IMG/VR virus record: IMGVR_UViG_3300047463_000012
Span: 1-35,447 of that record
Length of the DNA: 35,447 nt
Direction: 5' to 3' (one strand)
Origin: a virus
The notes beneath the pieces were generated by a model. The model had not been told where the DNA came from and did no database searches. It was given only the letters and a program-made list of their open reading frames with translations. Shown in pieces: positions 17,412 to 25,058 of the stretch. The stretch's first letter is position 1, and each line of letters starts with the position of its first letter. The translations under genes and the position numbers were made by a program.

Positions 17412-17625
17412 CTTTAGGCTCCTTGGCCTCGCCTACCTTAATACCCGTAATCAGCCCGATAAACCCACCCACAATAGTCTGGAAAGCAGGGCCAATCACA
17501 TCAAAAACCACCTTGTCGTCCACCGTCGGGTCGAGAATGGCATAGGCGAACATCCCGCACATTGCCGCTACCACAGCCGCCAGAGATAGTGTTGACACCC
17601 CTATACAGAAATCTTTAGTGGTCAT
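17404..17625 (-). CDS. Small two-TM membrane protein, candidate holin or antiholin
   Basis: This 73-residue protein has two predicted transmembrane helices (about 8-30, rich in Ala/Val, and 44-64, IVGGFIGLITGIKV) joined by a short acidic loop and ending in a charged tail (EAKEPKDD). Its start overlaps the 3-TM holin gene by ATGA and its end overlaps the muramidase start by 8 nt. A second membrane protein inside a lysis cassette is commonly an antiholin or a second holin, but no family-specific motif was recognised. Confidence 0.7.
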   Translation of the reverse strand: MTTKDFCIGVSTLSLAAVVAAMCGMFAYAILDPTVDDKVVFDVIGPAFQTIVGGFIGLITGIKVGEAKEPKDD

Positions 17626-18032
17626 TGTTTGCTCCGCATATCCATGATTTTCTCAAGCGTCCGGCCACCAAAATAGAACGACATGATCAACATGCCCCAC
17701 TGACCAAGCAATTCAACGTAGGTCTTGTTGGTATCCATGCCGAAGGCGCTCATCATGGCAAAGGTGAAATACCCGCTGAGAATGGCAATCAGGGTCATCG
17801 GACGGATATTCTTGGACAGCCATGAATCCGAAGCCATGTCCGCTTTGAGCCGGTCGGTCAGATTGTTCTGCTCCAACTCAAACAATTTGGTTTCATTCGC
17901 CATCTTCGCCAGTTCGCCGTCTTGAGCGAGTTTGGCAAGTTCCATCTGTGCTTTAGCTTTGGCTTCGGGGTCGGGCAAAACCTTATCAAGAATCTTACCA
18001 CCAATTTCGAGTAGTCCAGCGAGTGGGAACAT
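17622..18032 (-). CDS. Holin of the 3-TM / GTA-release type
   Basis: This 136-residue protein resembles the Holin_3TM family found in phages and gene transfer agents. It has an N-terminal amphipathic segment (PLAGLLEIGGKILDKVLPDPEAK), a charged helical middle (about 24-70), the conserved SWLSKNIRPMTLI motif leading into a TM helix (about 76-97), and a second TM segment (about 107-122) before a basic end. It would form the membrane lesion that lets the muramidase reach the wall. AGGTGA lies 5 nt before the ATG, overlapping the stop codon of the -1 frame extension of the gene upstream. Confidence 0.85.
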   Translation of the reverse strand: MFPLAGLLEIGGKILDKVLPDPEAKAKAQMELAKLAQDGELAKMANETKLFELEQNNLTDRLKADMASDSWLSKNIRPMTLIAILSGYFTFAMMSAFGMDTNKTYVELLGQWGMLIMSFYFGGRTLEKIMDMRSKQ

Positions 18033-18035
18033 AGA

Positions 18036-18200
18036 TCACCTATACAGTTCTGGGAAAGCGTGTCTGAAGAAAGAAAGAATTTCGTGCATATAAATCACCA
18101 TCACCACCGCTAAATAGACACAACCGATAAAGAGCAGGTAAATGACAACTGCGGTAAAAATAGAAAGAAAGAAGTCTTTGATTGAGTTGATGAAGTCTTC
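18036..18200 (-). CDS. -1 frame extension with transmembrane anchor
   Basis: This is a 54-codon extension read in the -1 frame from the slippery site. It begins EDFINSIKDFFLSIF and contains about 25 continuous hydrophobic residues (TAVVIYLLFIGCVYLAVVMV), then HEILSFFRHAFPELYR. The shifted protein would be 190 residues. The stop is at 18036-18038, 3 nt from the holin ATG, matching the tight packing of this operon, whereas the zero-frame stop leaves a 77-nt hole. It could be made by programmed -1 frameshifting. Alternatively, one A may be missing from the homopolymer in the assembly (A10 would fuse the frames). Confidence 0.7.
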   Translation of the reverse strand, partial: EDFINSIKDFFLSIFTAVVIYLLFIGCVYLAVVMVIYMHEILSFFRHAFPELYR

Positions 18201-18607
18201 TTTTTTTTTATCTTCGCCTGTGCCGCCCTGTTTTCCTCTTTGATTTCCCGTTGCCTTGAATCAATAATGTCTGCCCGTATTTGGCACATCCTCTTATACA
18301 TATCCAGCTTGCCTTGTATGGCAAACATATCCCGCAATTCCCGCTCGGCTATCCGCAGTTCCTCAGCCCGTAACACACAGTCCATCGCAATGCTGGTGGC
18401 TGACTTTTCCTTGTTACGGCGAGGGTCTTTACGGATTGCCTCGGCTTCTTTTGCTGCTGCTTCAACTTCACCCTGCGCGGTAAAAAACGATGACAACTCC
18501 TTACCCATCGAAGCAATATCATGCCCAACGGCAATCGCTTCTTTGATGTAGCCTATCGCGGTTTTAGCACCCGCTACGGCCAGACCTATGGATACGGGGT
18601 CGATCAT
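18110..18607 (-). CDS. Lysis-cassette coiled-coil protein, zero-frame product; -1 frameshift candidate
   Basis: This 165-residue protein starts with a weakly hydrophobic helix (MIDPVSIGLAVAGAKTAIGYIKEAIAVGHD), then a long charged coiled-coil region (about 40-133) rich in Glu/Ala/Lys. At codons 134-136 the mRNA has A9 followed by G, containing the -1 slippery heptamer A AAA AAG. The zero frame then reads a Ser/Thr/Phe-rich tail of 29 residues and stops at 18110. The -1 frame instead gives a typical TM anchor ending just before the holin gene. Podovirus proteins with a similar start (MIDPISIGLA-like) and a C-terminal TM are known to me, which favours the shifted product. The function is unknown; the position suggests lysis or membrane attachment. 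Confidence 0.75.
   Translation of the reverse strand: MIDPVSIGLAVAGAKTAIGYIKEAIAVGHDIASMGKELSSFFTAQGEVEAAAKEAEAIRKDPRRNKEKSATSIAMDCVLRAEELRIAERELRDMFAIQGKLDMYKRMCQIRADIIDSRQREIKEENRAAQAKIKKKKTSSTQSKTSFFLFLPQLSFTCSLSVVSI
18200..18206 (-). promoter_or_regulatory. Putative -1 ribosomal frameshift site A AAA AAG
   Basis: The heptamer is in the correct phase (third base of codon 134 plus codons 135 and 136) within a nine-A run at 18201-18209. A AAA AAG is the classical efficient bacterial -1 slippery sequence, as in dnaX. A weak possible AAGAAG/CTTCTT stem overlaps and follows it. No strong pseudoknot is obvious by eye. Confidence 0.6.
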
Positions 18608-19936
18608 TTAAGCGTATTCATAAACGATGCACATACCGGAACCGCCAGTGCCACCACTAACAGCTACAGAACTTACGCTTACAGCACCGCCAGCACCCGA
18701 CCCAGAATTAGCTGCGGCAGAAGCACCGGAAGCCGAACCGCTTGCATACGTTTGAGCCTTACCAGCCCCGCCAAGAGTAGTATTACCTCCAGCGCCACCA
18801 GCACTAGCCGACCCCGCTGGAGCGCCAGAACAAGTGCCCGGAGCGCCCGTAAGATTAAGATCACCACCAGAGCCAACACCACCAGCACCACCACCATAGA
18901 TACCCGCAGTAGTAGCCCCAAGCCCGCCAGCACCACCAGTGGCAGAAATAAAAGAACCAAAACTGGTAGTGCCCCCGGTTCCACCGTTTGTTCCAGAAGT
19001 AGTACCCGCAGTACCCCCCGCGCCAATAGTTACGGTTTCCGTAGCGCCAAGGCTAGAAGTCGCAATTTTTTTACGAACATACCCACCAGCACCGCCGCCC
19101 GTTGTGCCAGCAGAACTAACTCCAGAACTAAGCCCGCCAGAACCACCACCACCACCCCAACATTCCGCAATTACAAAAGAGGAAGAAGCGTTTTTTGTGT
19201 AGCTTCCCGTTGTAGTTATATATACAACATTTAAAAGTCTTCCAGCACCAGAACCGACCGCCCCAGTTACAAAAGCAGTGGTTGCCAATTTTGTGCTGTT
19301 ATCCCCAGCGGTTTGAGTAACCCCAGTTGTAGTAGAGTCTATCGTTGCCCCGTTTATAGCTGGGGACGTTAGCGTTTTATTAGTAAGTGTTTGCGTATCA
19401 GTTGTGCCTACAACAGCCCCAGTGGGTGCAGTCACCGCAGTAAATGCAGAAGTGCCGTTACCGACAACCAAACCAGTTAGAGTGGCAGCACCCGTGCCAC
19501 CAGATGCAACGGGAAGTGCCGAACCCAAGGTCAGAGAAGCAAGGTAGTTAGTCGCTACGACGATGTCGGTGCCGTTATTAACCAGAACCATTTTGGCAGC
19601 GGCAGGGACTGAAACCCCTGTTTGTCCCGAGACTTTTACCGTGATCGCACTGGACGTATTGTTGTATACGAAATAGAGCTTTTTGTTGGTGGGCACAAGA
19701 ACCGTTCCGCCACCCGTGCCGGTAAATTCAATATACATATTACGGGCCGTGCCGGTTGCGCCGTTCGGGATTGTGATGGTGTCGGTGCCGCCCGTGGCCG
19801 CATAAGTCGTATACCCCGAGATAGCCTGTTCAATCAGGGTTCCGAGGTTTGTATTGGTCGTGGTCCCCCATGTACCGGCTTGGTCGCCCGTGCCGATAAG
19901 TTCAAGAGCTAGGTTGGTTGAGTATGTGGAAGCCAT
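18608..19936 (-). CDS. Tail fibre with Gly-rich adhesin-like C-terminus
   Basis: This 442-residue protein has the common phage fibre N-terminus MASTYSTNLALELIGTGDQ with AGTWGTTTNTNLGTLIEQAI. A beta shaft carries the fibre motifs TLTNKTLTSPAI and AGDNSTKLATTAFV (about 185-225). From about residue 260 it turns into a Gly/Ser/Ala-rich domain with CWGGGGGSGG, GGGAGGYVRKK and many GGAGG blocks, ending CIVYEYA. Gly-rich tips of this kind resemble the polyglycine-helix adhesins of T-even gp38-type proteins, which bind receptors through the loops between Gly strands. The next gene upstream encodes a likely fibre assembly protein. AAGGA lies about 9 nt before the ATG. Receptor binding is inferred. Confidence 0.75.
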   Translation of the reverse strand: MASTYSTNLALELIGTGDQAGTWGTTTNTNLGTLIEQAISGYTTYAATGGTDTITIPNGATGTARNMYIEFTGTGGGTVLVPTNKKLYFVYNNTSSAITVKVSGQTGVSVPAAAKMVLVNNGTDIVVATNYLASLTLGSALPVASGGTGAATLTGLVVGNGTSAFTAVTAPTGAVVGTTDTQTLTNKTLTSPAINGATIDSTTTGVTQTAGDNSTKLATTAFVTGAVGSGAGRLLNVVYITTTGSYTKNASSSFVIAECWGGGGGSGGLSSGVSSAGTTGGGAGGYVRKKIATSSLGATETVTIGAGGTAGTTSGTNGGTGGTTSFGSFISATGGAGGLGATTAGIYGGGAGGVGSGGDLNLTGAPGTCSGAPAGSASAGGAGGNTTLGGAGKAQTYASGSASGASAAANSGSGAGGAVSVSSVAVSGGTGGSGMCIVYEYA

Positions 19937-19938
19937 GT

Positions 19939-20424
19939 TTAAACGTCCTTAGCATCGGGATTTTTGGGCCATGCAACTTGAACCGCAGATTGCAAGGTAG
20001 AGACATCAGATGCCACATCTATAGCAGCAACCGCGTTAGTGCAAGCAGTTCTGACAGCGGCACGATATGTATTCCATTCAACGGGAACAGGTATCTGTGT
20101 TTCCATAGCCTTAACTACCATCCAATCGCTTGGCAACAACATCGAGTACGCAGTTTGACGAGTCTGGCTTACCCATTGGGTTTTAAGTGCAGCCAAGTCT
20201 TTAGGTGTATTGGTATAGGTGCGGACAGCGCCGTTCAGTGTTGCCGACACCCAGTAGAAACGATCATCTTCCGGCTGATTTGAGTCCGTCACTTCCACCA
20301 GACCCAGTGCCTCTTTTTCTTGCGGAGTTGAGCAGTTCAACCAGTTGGCAGGATAGGAGGTTCCGTCAATCTCAAACGACTGACCTTCGGTGATGTATTG
20401 GTTAGATGCTTGACGATAAAACAT
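19939..20424 (-). CDS. Tail fibre assembly / chaperone-like protein
   Basis: This 161-residue protein resembles small tail-fibre-associated proteins. An N-terminal part has SFEIDGTSYPANWLN, a middle beta-rich part has RFYWVSATLNGAVRTYTNTPKDL, and a helical part has WVSQTRQTAYSMLLPSDWMVVKAME and VPVEWNTYRAAVRT. The SDW..VKA.E..PVP..W..YR pattern is typical of tail fibre assembly (DUF4376-like) proteins. It lies between two fibre genes, 2 nt before the Gly-rich fibre, so it may act as a chaperone or be a tail component. AGGAG lies 7 nt before the ATG. Confidence 0.6.
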   Translation of the reverse strand: MFYRQASNQYITEGQSFEIDGTSYPANWLNCSTPQEKEALGLVEVTDSNQPEDDRFYWVSATLNGAVRTYTNTPKDLAALKTQWVSQTRQTAYSMLLPSDWMVVKAMETQIPVPVEWNTYRAAVRTACTNAVAAIDVASDVSTLQSAVQVAWPKNPDAKDV

Positions 20425-20432
20425 ATTTGCTC

Positions 20433-22820
20433 CTAGCGAGCCAAAGAATAGTTAAAGGGGTTTTCTGCAAAGGCGGCGAATACATATGTAAGTCCCGAGG
20501 AATTTACAAGGGTGGCAGAACGGCATTTGAACCCATTGGATAGGATGTCAATATAGTCAACAACACCAATAGTTGCCTCGCTAAAGTTTTGACTGGGTTC
20601 CAAAGCATTTTGTACCGTGTTGTAAGTACTGCGAGAAGTATCAAATAAATATGAGTTTTCACCTGTAGTTGTATCAGTAAGGCGAATCAAAATACAGCGT
20701 GGTCTAAACCCACAATATACAAACGGGCCATCAGTAGAGGCGTTCCCCACATAAGACCCAAAGGCACTATATCCGGTAATTGCGGTAAAACAATAAGCCA
20801 GATACGATACAGCGGAAGTATTTACGTCCGTAGATGTGCCTATACTGAATACTGACGATGTCGGCGTTGTGCTGTTCCAATAAGTAGCGGAGGCAGATAT
20901 TGCTGCTGCGCCGTTAAGCAAAAATCTTTGTGTTGTCGGCGTTGGCAACTTATTATGCCAAACGCTAAACGGCCCGGTAGCGCCTGAGTAAGCTTTAACA
21001 ATCAACATCGACGGGGTAACACCAAGGCTATGACCAACAGTTGCATTAGCCGCAGTCCCTGTATAGGTCAGAATACTAAACCCGGATGTTGCGTTTACCT
21101 GAACTGTAGAGGTAATAGACCCGTTAGTATTTGAAGCGGTAGTTCCGGCATTACATTTCCACTGCCAACCAACATATGTTGCCGCATTAGTGTTATAAGC
21201 AGCAGTCGTGCCGACAGTAAACCCGTTTGAGTTAAAAGCAGTAACGCCACCAGCATCCGTTGTTTGCGCTGCGGTAGAACTTGTAATGAGCGCGTTAGTC
21301 ACGCCCCGCACGGAGTCTGTTATTTTATTATCTGTTGCCGCCGACCGGCTCTTTGTCCAAACCCAATCAGGCTGGAATGACGTAGAACCTACAGTATTGG
21401 TTATGCTTTGAGTAGCGCCAGTGCCGGTGTAGGTAGTCGCAGCCATGTAGCTAGCGCCATTAGCAATAGTGGGTGCGGCAAGGTTGGGGGCGCAGAGTGC
21501 GGAATAGCCTGATGGCGGGGTGTAACTAAATGGGCGCTGCCCCGTATTAATATTACTACCTATAGTTGCAGCGGTAGTGTTTGCATAAAACAAAGCAAAC
21601 ATACCACTAGCATTAACAGAAAAAGTGTTATTTGTACCTGCGCTTGGATTTCCAGTAGTACCTGTAGTAGAGTCATACCATACATTATTCTTGCCAACCC
21701 AAGCCTTACTGTTAGTAATATCTACGGCTAATTGCAAAACATCATTTGCGGCAAACGCTCCAGAACCGCCACCTAAATTAGTTCCATTAGATAAAATTGC
21801 TCCGCCACCAGAGGCATACATTACCCATTCATTCGCCTGCCCTATAGCCGCAGTTAAAGACGCTGAACTGGTCATAAAACCAAAAGCTACACCAACGCTT
21901 CCTGAAGATGCTGTATCTACAGTGGTTTCCATATAAAATTTACCACTTGCAGGGAAAGCTAATGTAGTTGTTATACGGTTGGTTCCTGTAGAACCTGACG
22001 CGTACATATTTGCGTTACCAACTGTTATTGTCCCGCTTTTATTTAAAGTATTCCATACACAATAATTCCCACTCGGCTGCGTTCCGCCTGTCTGACCTGT
22101 GCAATACGGCACATCAATCATACTGTCATACGTGACGCCGGATGTTAAAGATATATTGTTAGGCGTCCAGTTGTTAGCGTTGCCTGACGAGTCTTTGACA
22201 AGGTTGGTTGTGCTGCTGGTGTCTGTCAGCGGCAAATAGAAGCCGTTATTACCATAAGTGCCAGAGTATTTCTTAGGCACCCATACGCCAGTAGTGGAAT
22301 CGGTTTGACCAAAGCTGGAGGGGGTCAGGGCTTGACCGTCGATGAAGTTAATTTCACCTAGATAGCCGTCAAAATAGTTTGTAGTATTTGCGGCGGCAAT
22401 TTGATGTGATATTGCGGTATTAAAAATAGAAGCCGCAGTAGTTCCAGTAGCAACGGATGAGTTGTTTACATAAATAGTTTGAGCAGAACCGTTTTGTTGA
22501 TAAACAATATGATACCAAGACGAAGGATCACGAAATACTGCGGTCGATGTTGCGGCAGAAACTCCGTTTAACGTCAAGTTAATCTGATCTGAAGTATTAA
22601 AAGTAAGATACGTTGATGTGCTTGCGCCAAAGAGCCTGTAAGTTCCACCAAGACCACCACGCTTTAACCATGCGCTCCAAGTCCAAATCGTAGTACTTGT
22701 AGGCGTTCCAAACGTCCTATTCAAATAAGCAGACGCACTCGCACGAAACCGCAGCGAACGGGTTAGCTGGTAGACAGCAGCACTAGCACGAGTAAAAAAC
22801 TGATCTTTAGATGCAAACAT
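20433..22820 (-). CDS. Large tail fibre protein with LamG-like and SPRY-like beta domains
   Basis: This 795-residue protein is built of beta-sandwich domains. Residues about 20-200 form a concanavalin/LamG-like domain (TWSAWLKRG, SSWYHIVYQQNGSAQTIYVN, FDGYLGEINFIDGQALTPSSFG). The next part has the conserved NGFYLPLTDTS and DSSGNANNWTPNNIS stretch. A second sandwich follows (about 290-430: GKFYMETTVD, GVAFGFM, LQLAVDITNSKAWVG). A C-terminal domain ends with YVGNASTDGPFVYCGFRPRCIL, IDILSNGFKCR and YVFAAFAENPF. This architecture is widespread in phages from marine and freshwater samples and is thought to be receptor or glycan binding. Its stop codon lies inside the GGAG box of the next gene. The binding target is unknown. 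Confidence 0.75.
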   Translation of the reverse strand: MFASKDQFFTRASAAVYQLTRSLRFRASASAYLNRTFGTPTSTTIWTWSAWLKRGGLGGTYRLFGASTSTYLTFNTSDQINLTLNGVSAATSTAVFRDPSSWYHIVYQQNGSAQTIYVNNSSVATGTTAASIFNTAISHQIAAANTTNYFDGYLGEINFIDGQALTPSSFGQTDSTTGVWVPKKYSGTYGNNGFYLPLTDTSSTTNLVKDSSGNANNWTPNNISLTSGVTYDSMIDVPYCTGQTGGTQPSGNYCVWNTLNKSGTITVGNANMYASGSTGTNRITTTLAFPASGKFYMETTVDTASSGSVGVAFGFMTSSASLTAAIGQANEWVMYASGGGAILSNGTNLGGGSGAFAANDVLQLAVDITNSKAWVGKNNVWYDSTTGTTGNPSAGTNNTFSVNASGMFALFYANTTAATIGSNINTGQRPFSYTPPSGYSALCAPNLAAPTIANGASYMAATTYTGTGATQSITNTVGSTSFQPDWVWTKSRSAATDNKITDSVRGVTNALITSSTAAQTTDAGGVTAFNSNGFTVGTTAAYNTNAATYVGWQWKCNAGTTASNTNGSITSTVQVNATSGFSILTYTGTAANATVGHSLGVTPSMLIVKAYSGATGPFSVWHNKLPTPTTQRFLLNGAAAISASATYWNSTTPTSSVFSIGTSTDVNTSAVSYLAYCFTAITGYSAFGSYVGNASTDGPFVYCGFRPRCILIRLTDTTTGENSYLFDTSRSTYNTVQNALEPSQNFSEATIGVVDYIDILSNGFKCRSATLVNSSGLTYVFAAFAENPFNYSLAR

Positions 22821-22828
22821 ACACGCCC

Positions 22829-23332
22829 TTACGAGAAGTTCTGTATCGCAGAACCGTACCAGTTAGTGCCGTTTGAGAAGAAAGCAATAATGTCAAATCC
22901 GGTAGTAGCAGTAGTGGTAATCGTAGGGGCTGTCCCACCCGGCCATTTAACACTTGTAAACGTGGCTGTGCGCCCGCCGGTTCCGTCCTGAACTAACATC
23001 AAAATAAACGACTTACCGGCAGTTGCAGTCGGCATAGTGAATGTGCAATTACCCGTTAAAGTAACCGTCTGCACAGTGCCGTTGGTCAACGAAAGGGTTT
23101 GCGTAGTGCCGGAGTTACCGATAGCAACAACGCTTTCAAGGTAGTTCGTGACAGTCGGGTTGGACAGAGTAATATTGCTTACCCCGGTTGAAGCAAACAG
23201 CGCCGTCTGCGTTCCAGAAATGGAAACCGCCAATTGTCCCGTCGTAGGAAAGTAAATACCCGTAGTCGCATCAGAACCAACAAAAGCCGGTGCCGCTACT
23301 GAATTGTCTGTGCCGTTGACTTTAGCAGTCAT
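22829..23332 (-). CDS. Small beta-rich fibre/virion protein
   Basis: This 167-residue protein has a fibre-type N-terminus with VGSDATTGIYFPTTGQLAVSISG, then a beta-rich body containing TLTGNCTFTMPTATAGKSFIL, RTATFTSVKWPGGTAPTIT and GFDIIAFFSNGTNWYGS. The pattern "C.FTMP...GKSF.L...QDGTGGRTATF..VKWPGG..P" is a common phage appendage domain that closes many tail fibres. It may be a separate fibre tip or a baseplate decoration. AGGGG lies about 6 nt before the ATG. Function beyond structural is not known. Confidence 0.65.
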   Translation of the reverse strand: MTAKVNGTDNSVAAPAFVGSDATTGIYFPTTGQLAVSISGTQTALFASTGVSNITLSNPTVTNYLESVVAIGNSGTTQTLSLTNGTVQTVTLTGNCTFTMPTATAGKSFILMLVQDGTGGRTATFTSVKWPGGTAPTITTTATTGFDIIAFFSNGTNWYGSAIQNFS

Positions 23333-23341
23333 AATTAACCC

Positions 23342-23830
23342 CTAAACTAATACTTCCCAGATTGACCCACTGCCTACCGTGATTGAGACAGCAGCATTTA
23401 TAGTGATTGGGCCGAGAGATAGTCCGTTTGACCCGCTGTTTATAGTACCCGACTGATATGCTGTTGTCCCATTAATATGAATAGGGCCAGCGTAATTACC
23501 CCCACCTACCGTAGTTGCTGTAACCTCAGCCGGTTGAGTAACAAATACATCCTTAGTTCCGGCGGAGAAAGAAAGTAACGAGGGTTGCGTACCAGCGCTG
23601 TTTGCAAGAACCGTAGTCCGAGCTAGAGTTGTACCGGCTGATGTATACGTTCCAATCCCGACTTCCCACTCACTATTACCTTGCCCAGCAATAGTATAGT
23701 AGGTTGTGTTGCCGTTACCTATAACCGCAAAAGACTGATAGCCTGTAGCCGCACCCAACAAAGTAATAGGGCTTGTCGTTCCAGAGAACGACGCGGTTTC
23801 TTTTACACGATCTGCAACAAGTAAAGCCAT
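23342..23830 (-). CDS. Conserved phage structural protein (LVADRVKET family)
   Basis: The start chosen is the ATG at 23830, giving 162 residues; a TTG one codon upstream would also be possible. The sequence begins with the recurring phage pattern LVADRVKETASFSGTTSPITLLGA, followed by GYQSFAVIGNGNTTYYTI and EVGIGTYT. It continues with a Gly/Ser-rich beta segment ending in SITVGSGSIWEVLV. The first half is found in many marine and freshwater phage virion modules, usually near tail fibres. Its ATG overlaps the stop of the repeat-fibre gene by one base (TGATG), so translation is probably coupled. It is probably tail-associated; the precise role is unknown. Confidence 0.7.
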   Translation of the reverse strand: MALLVADRVKETASFSGTTSPITLLGAATGYQSFAVIGNGNTTYYTIAGQGNSEWEVGIGTYTSAGTTLARTTVLANSAGTQPSLLSFSAGTKDVFVTQPAEVTATTVGGGNYAGPIHINGTTAYQSGTINSGSNGLSLGPITINAAVSITVGSGSIWEVLV

Positions 23831-25044
23831 CAATTCACCGTTTTAATATTAGTCCAAACCGTTGATTCGGCGGTGTTTATTTTACTCCAACTCGGACTTT
23901 CAGTATTGTTTATAACAACCCAACCAGATGTCTGTGCATTGTTTATAGTGCCCCAAGTATTTGAATCCGCAGCATTAATTACCTGCCAATTTGCTGTTTC
24001 AGCATCATCAATGATTTCCCACAGAAACCGGCCAATGAATACTGAAGTAGCAATAACCGTTTCAGATATAGTAGATACATAAAGCAAGCCCCCAGCGACT
24101 TCATCCAGCCCTGTAGCAGATTCAACAACTCCAGAGACAAAAATAGCCGTGGTGGTTAGAGAATCAGTCCCTGTTGCACTCTCATCAACATTTCCTAAAT
24201 AAGTAATAGTGCTGGATACCGTATCTGTTCCGGTAGATGCTTCCGTAATAACGCTATTAAACGAAACTGAAGACGATACCGTATCAGAAAGCGAACCAGA
24301 TTCGTTTACGAAAGAGACAAAAATAACCCCCGCTGAAATCGTATCAGCGCCTGTCCCAGATTCATTCACCAAAACAGCAAAAATGGCCGCAGCGGACACA
24401 GCATCCGAACCAGAAGCTGATTCCGAGATAGAACCCGGAAATGTCATGTATCCAACAGTCGAGTCAGTACCGGTCGCAGATTCAACAATCGCAGTGCCAA
24501 AGTTAACCAAAGCACTATTGGAATCAGACCCCGTTCCGGAGTCACTTACCGACGCATTAAAAACAACTAACGACGATACCGCGTCAGACCCAGTACCAGT
24601 ATCGCTTATAGTAGCCGCAAAGGAAGCAAGAGCCGAGATAGAGTCTGTGCCGGTGGCAGTATCACTAAAGGAAGAAGCAAATGATGCTAAGGCGGAAGTA
24701 GAGTCTGTGCCGGTGGCAGTATCACTAAAAGCGGAAGAAAAAATAGCCGCAGCGGAGAAAGTATCAGAACCTGTAGCCGAATCACTAACGGAAGAATTAA
24801 ATACAACCAAAGAAGACAGGCTATCCGATCCAGTCCCTGTCTCGCTTACCGAAGAAACAAAAGACATGCGCGCCGATACCGTATCAAGCGCGGTTCCGGT
24901 CTCACTTACAAATGGAGTAAATATTGCTAAAGCTGATACGGAGTCCGTCCCAGTTGCTGTTTCAGAAACAGAAACCGAGTAAACATTCCCCGTTACAGAT
25001 AAAGACGCATACGGAGCATCAGCATATGTGGATATACCAAACAT
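23830..25044 (-). CDS. Repeat-built fibre protein: 20-aa repeats followed by 11-aa Trp repeats
   Basis: This 404-residue protein consists almost wholly of repeats. After a 25-residue start (MFGISTYADAPYASLSVTG) come 15 consecutive units of exactly 20 residues (26-325) with consensus [VIF]-S-[ED]-[ST]-x-T-G-[ST]-D-[ST]-x-S-[AS]-x-x-x-F-x-x-x. A degenerate sixteenth unit follows, and then five 11-residue units (342-396) of W-x-x-I-[ND]-x-A-[ED]-[ST]-x-x plus a partial one. The first set should form a regular beta fibre. The Trp set resembles short tandem W..I repeats seen at the ends of other phage proteins. Position among fibre genes supports a tail or head fibre. No catalytic motif was seen. 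Confidence 0.8.
   Translation of the reverse strand: MFGISTYADAPYASLSVTGNVYSVSVSETATGTDSVSALAIFTPFVSETGTALDTVSARMSFVSSVSETGTGSDSLSSLVVFNSSVSDSATGSDTFSAAAIFSSAFSDTATGTDSTSALASFASSFSDTATGTDSISALASFAATISDTGTGSDAVSSLVVFNASVSDSGTGSDSNSALVNFGTAIVESATGTDSTVGYMTFPGSISESASGSDAVSAAAIFAVLVNESGTGADTISAGVIFVSFVNESGSLSDTVSSSVSFNSVITEASTGTDTVSSTITYLGNVDESATGTDSLTTTAIFVSGVVESATGLDEVAGGLLYVSTISETVIATSVFIGRFLWEIIDDAETANWQVINAADSNTWGTINNAQTSGWVVINNTESPSWSKINTAESTVWTNIKTVN
23833..24021 (-). repeat. 33-bp coding repeats encoding 11-aa Trp units
   Basis: Five in-frame 33-bp units plus a partial sixth encode W-x-x-I-N-x-A-E-S-x-x. The DNA has diverged while Trp and Ile are fully kept, implying selection on the protein. 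Confidence 0.85.
24070..24969 (-). repeat. Fifteen 60-bp tandem coding repeats
   Basis: Fifteen in-frame units of exactly 60 bp encode the 20-aa repeat of the fibre gene. Most units are diverged, but two neighbouring units share a perfect 31-bp block at 24639-24669 and 24699-24729, suggesting a recent unit duplication. Confidence 0.9.
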
Positions 25045-25058
25045 CCGCCCGCCTTAAA

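Noticed and set aside
18033-18109. Apparent non-coding gap before the holin gene
   Set aside because: It is fully covered by the -1 frame extension with a TM segment, so it is more likely coding.
18521-19234. Ser/Thr/Arg-rich open frame on the plus strand opposite the Gly-rich fibre
   Set aside because: It is low-complexity and arises from Gly codons read on the other strand. The minus-strand fibre has clear family motifs.
24070-24969. 60-bp periodic sequence as a CRISPR-like array
   Set aside because: There are no constant repeats with unique spacers. The period is a whole number of codons and encodes a conserved 20-aa protein unit.
24209-24982. Long open frame on the plus strand opposite the repeat fibre
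   Set aside because: It is a by-product of the 60-bp periodic repeat: each unit leaves the opposite frame open. It has no ribosome site and opposes the operon.
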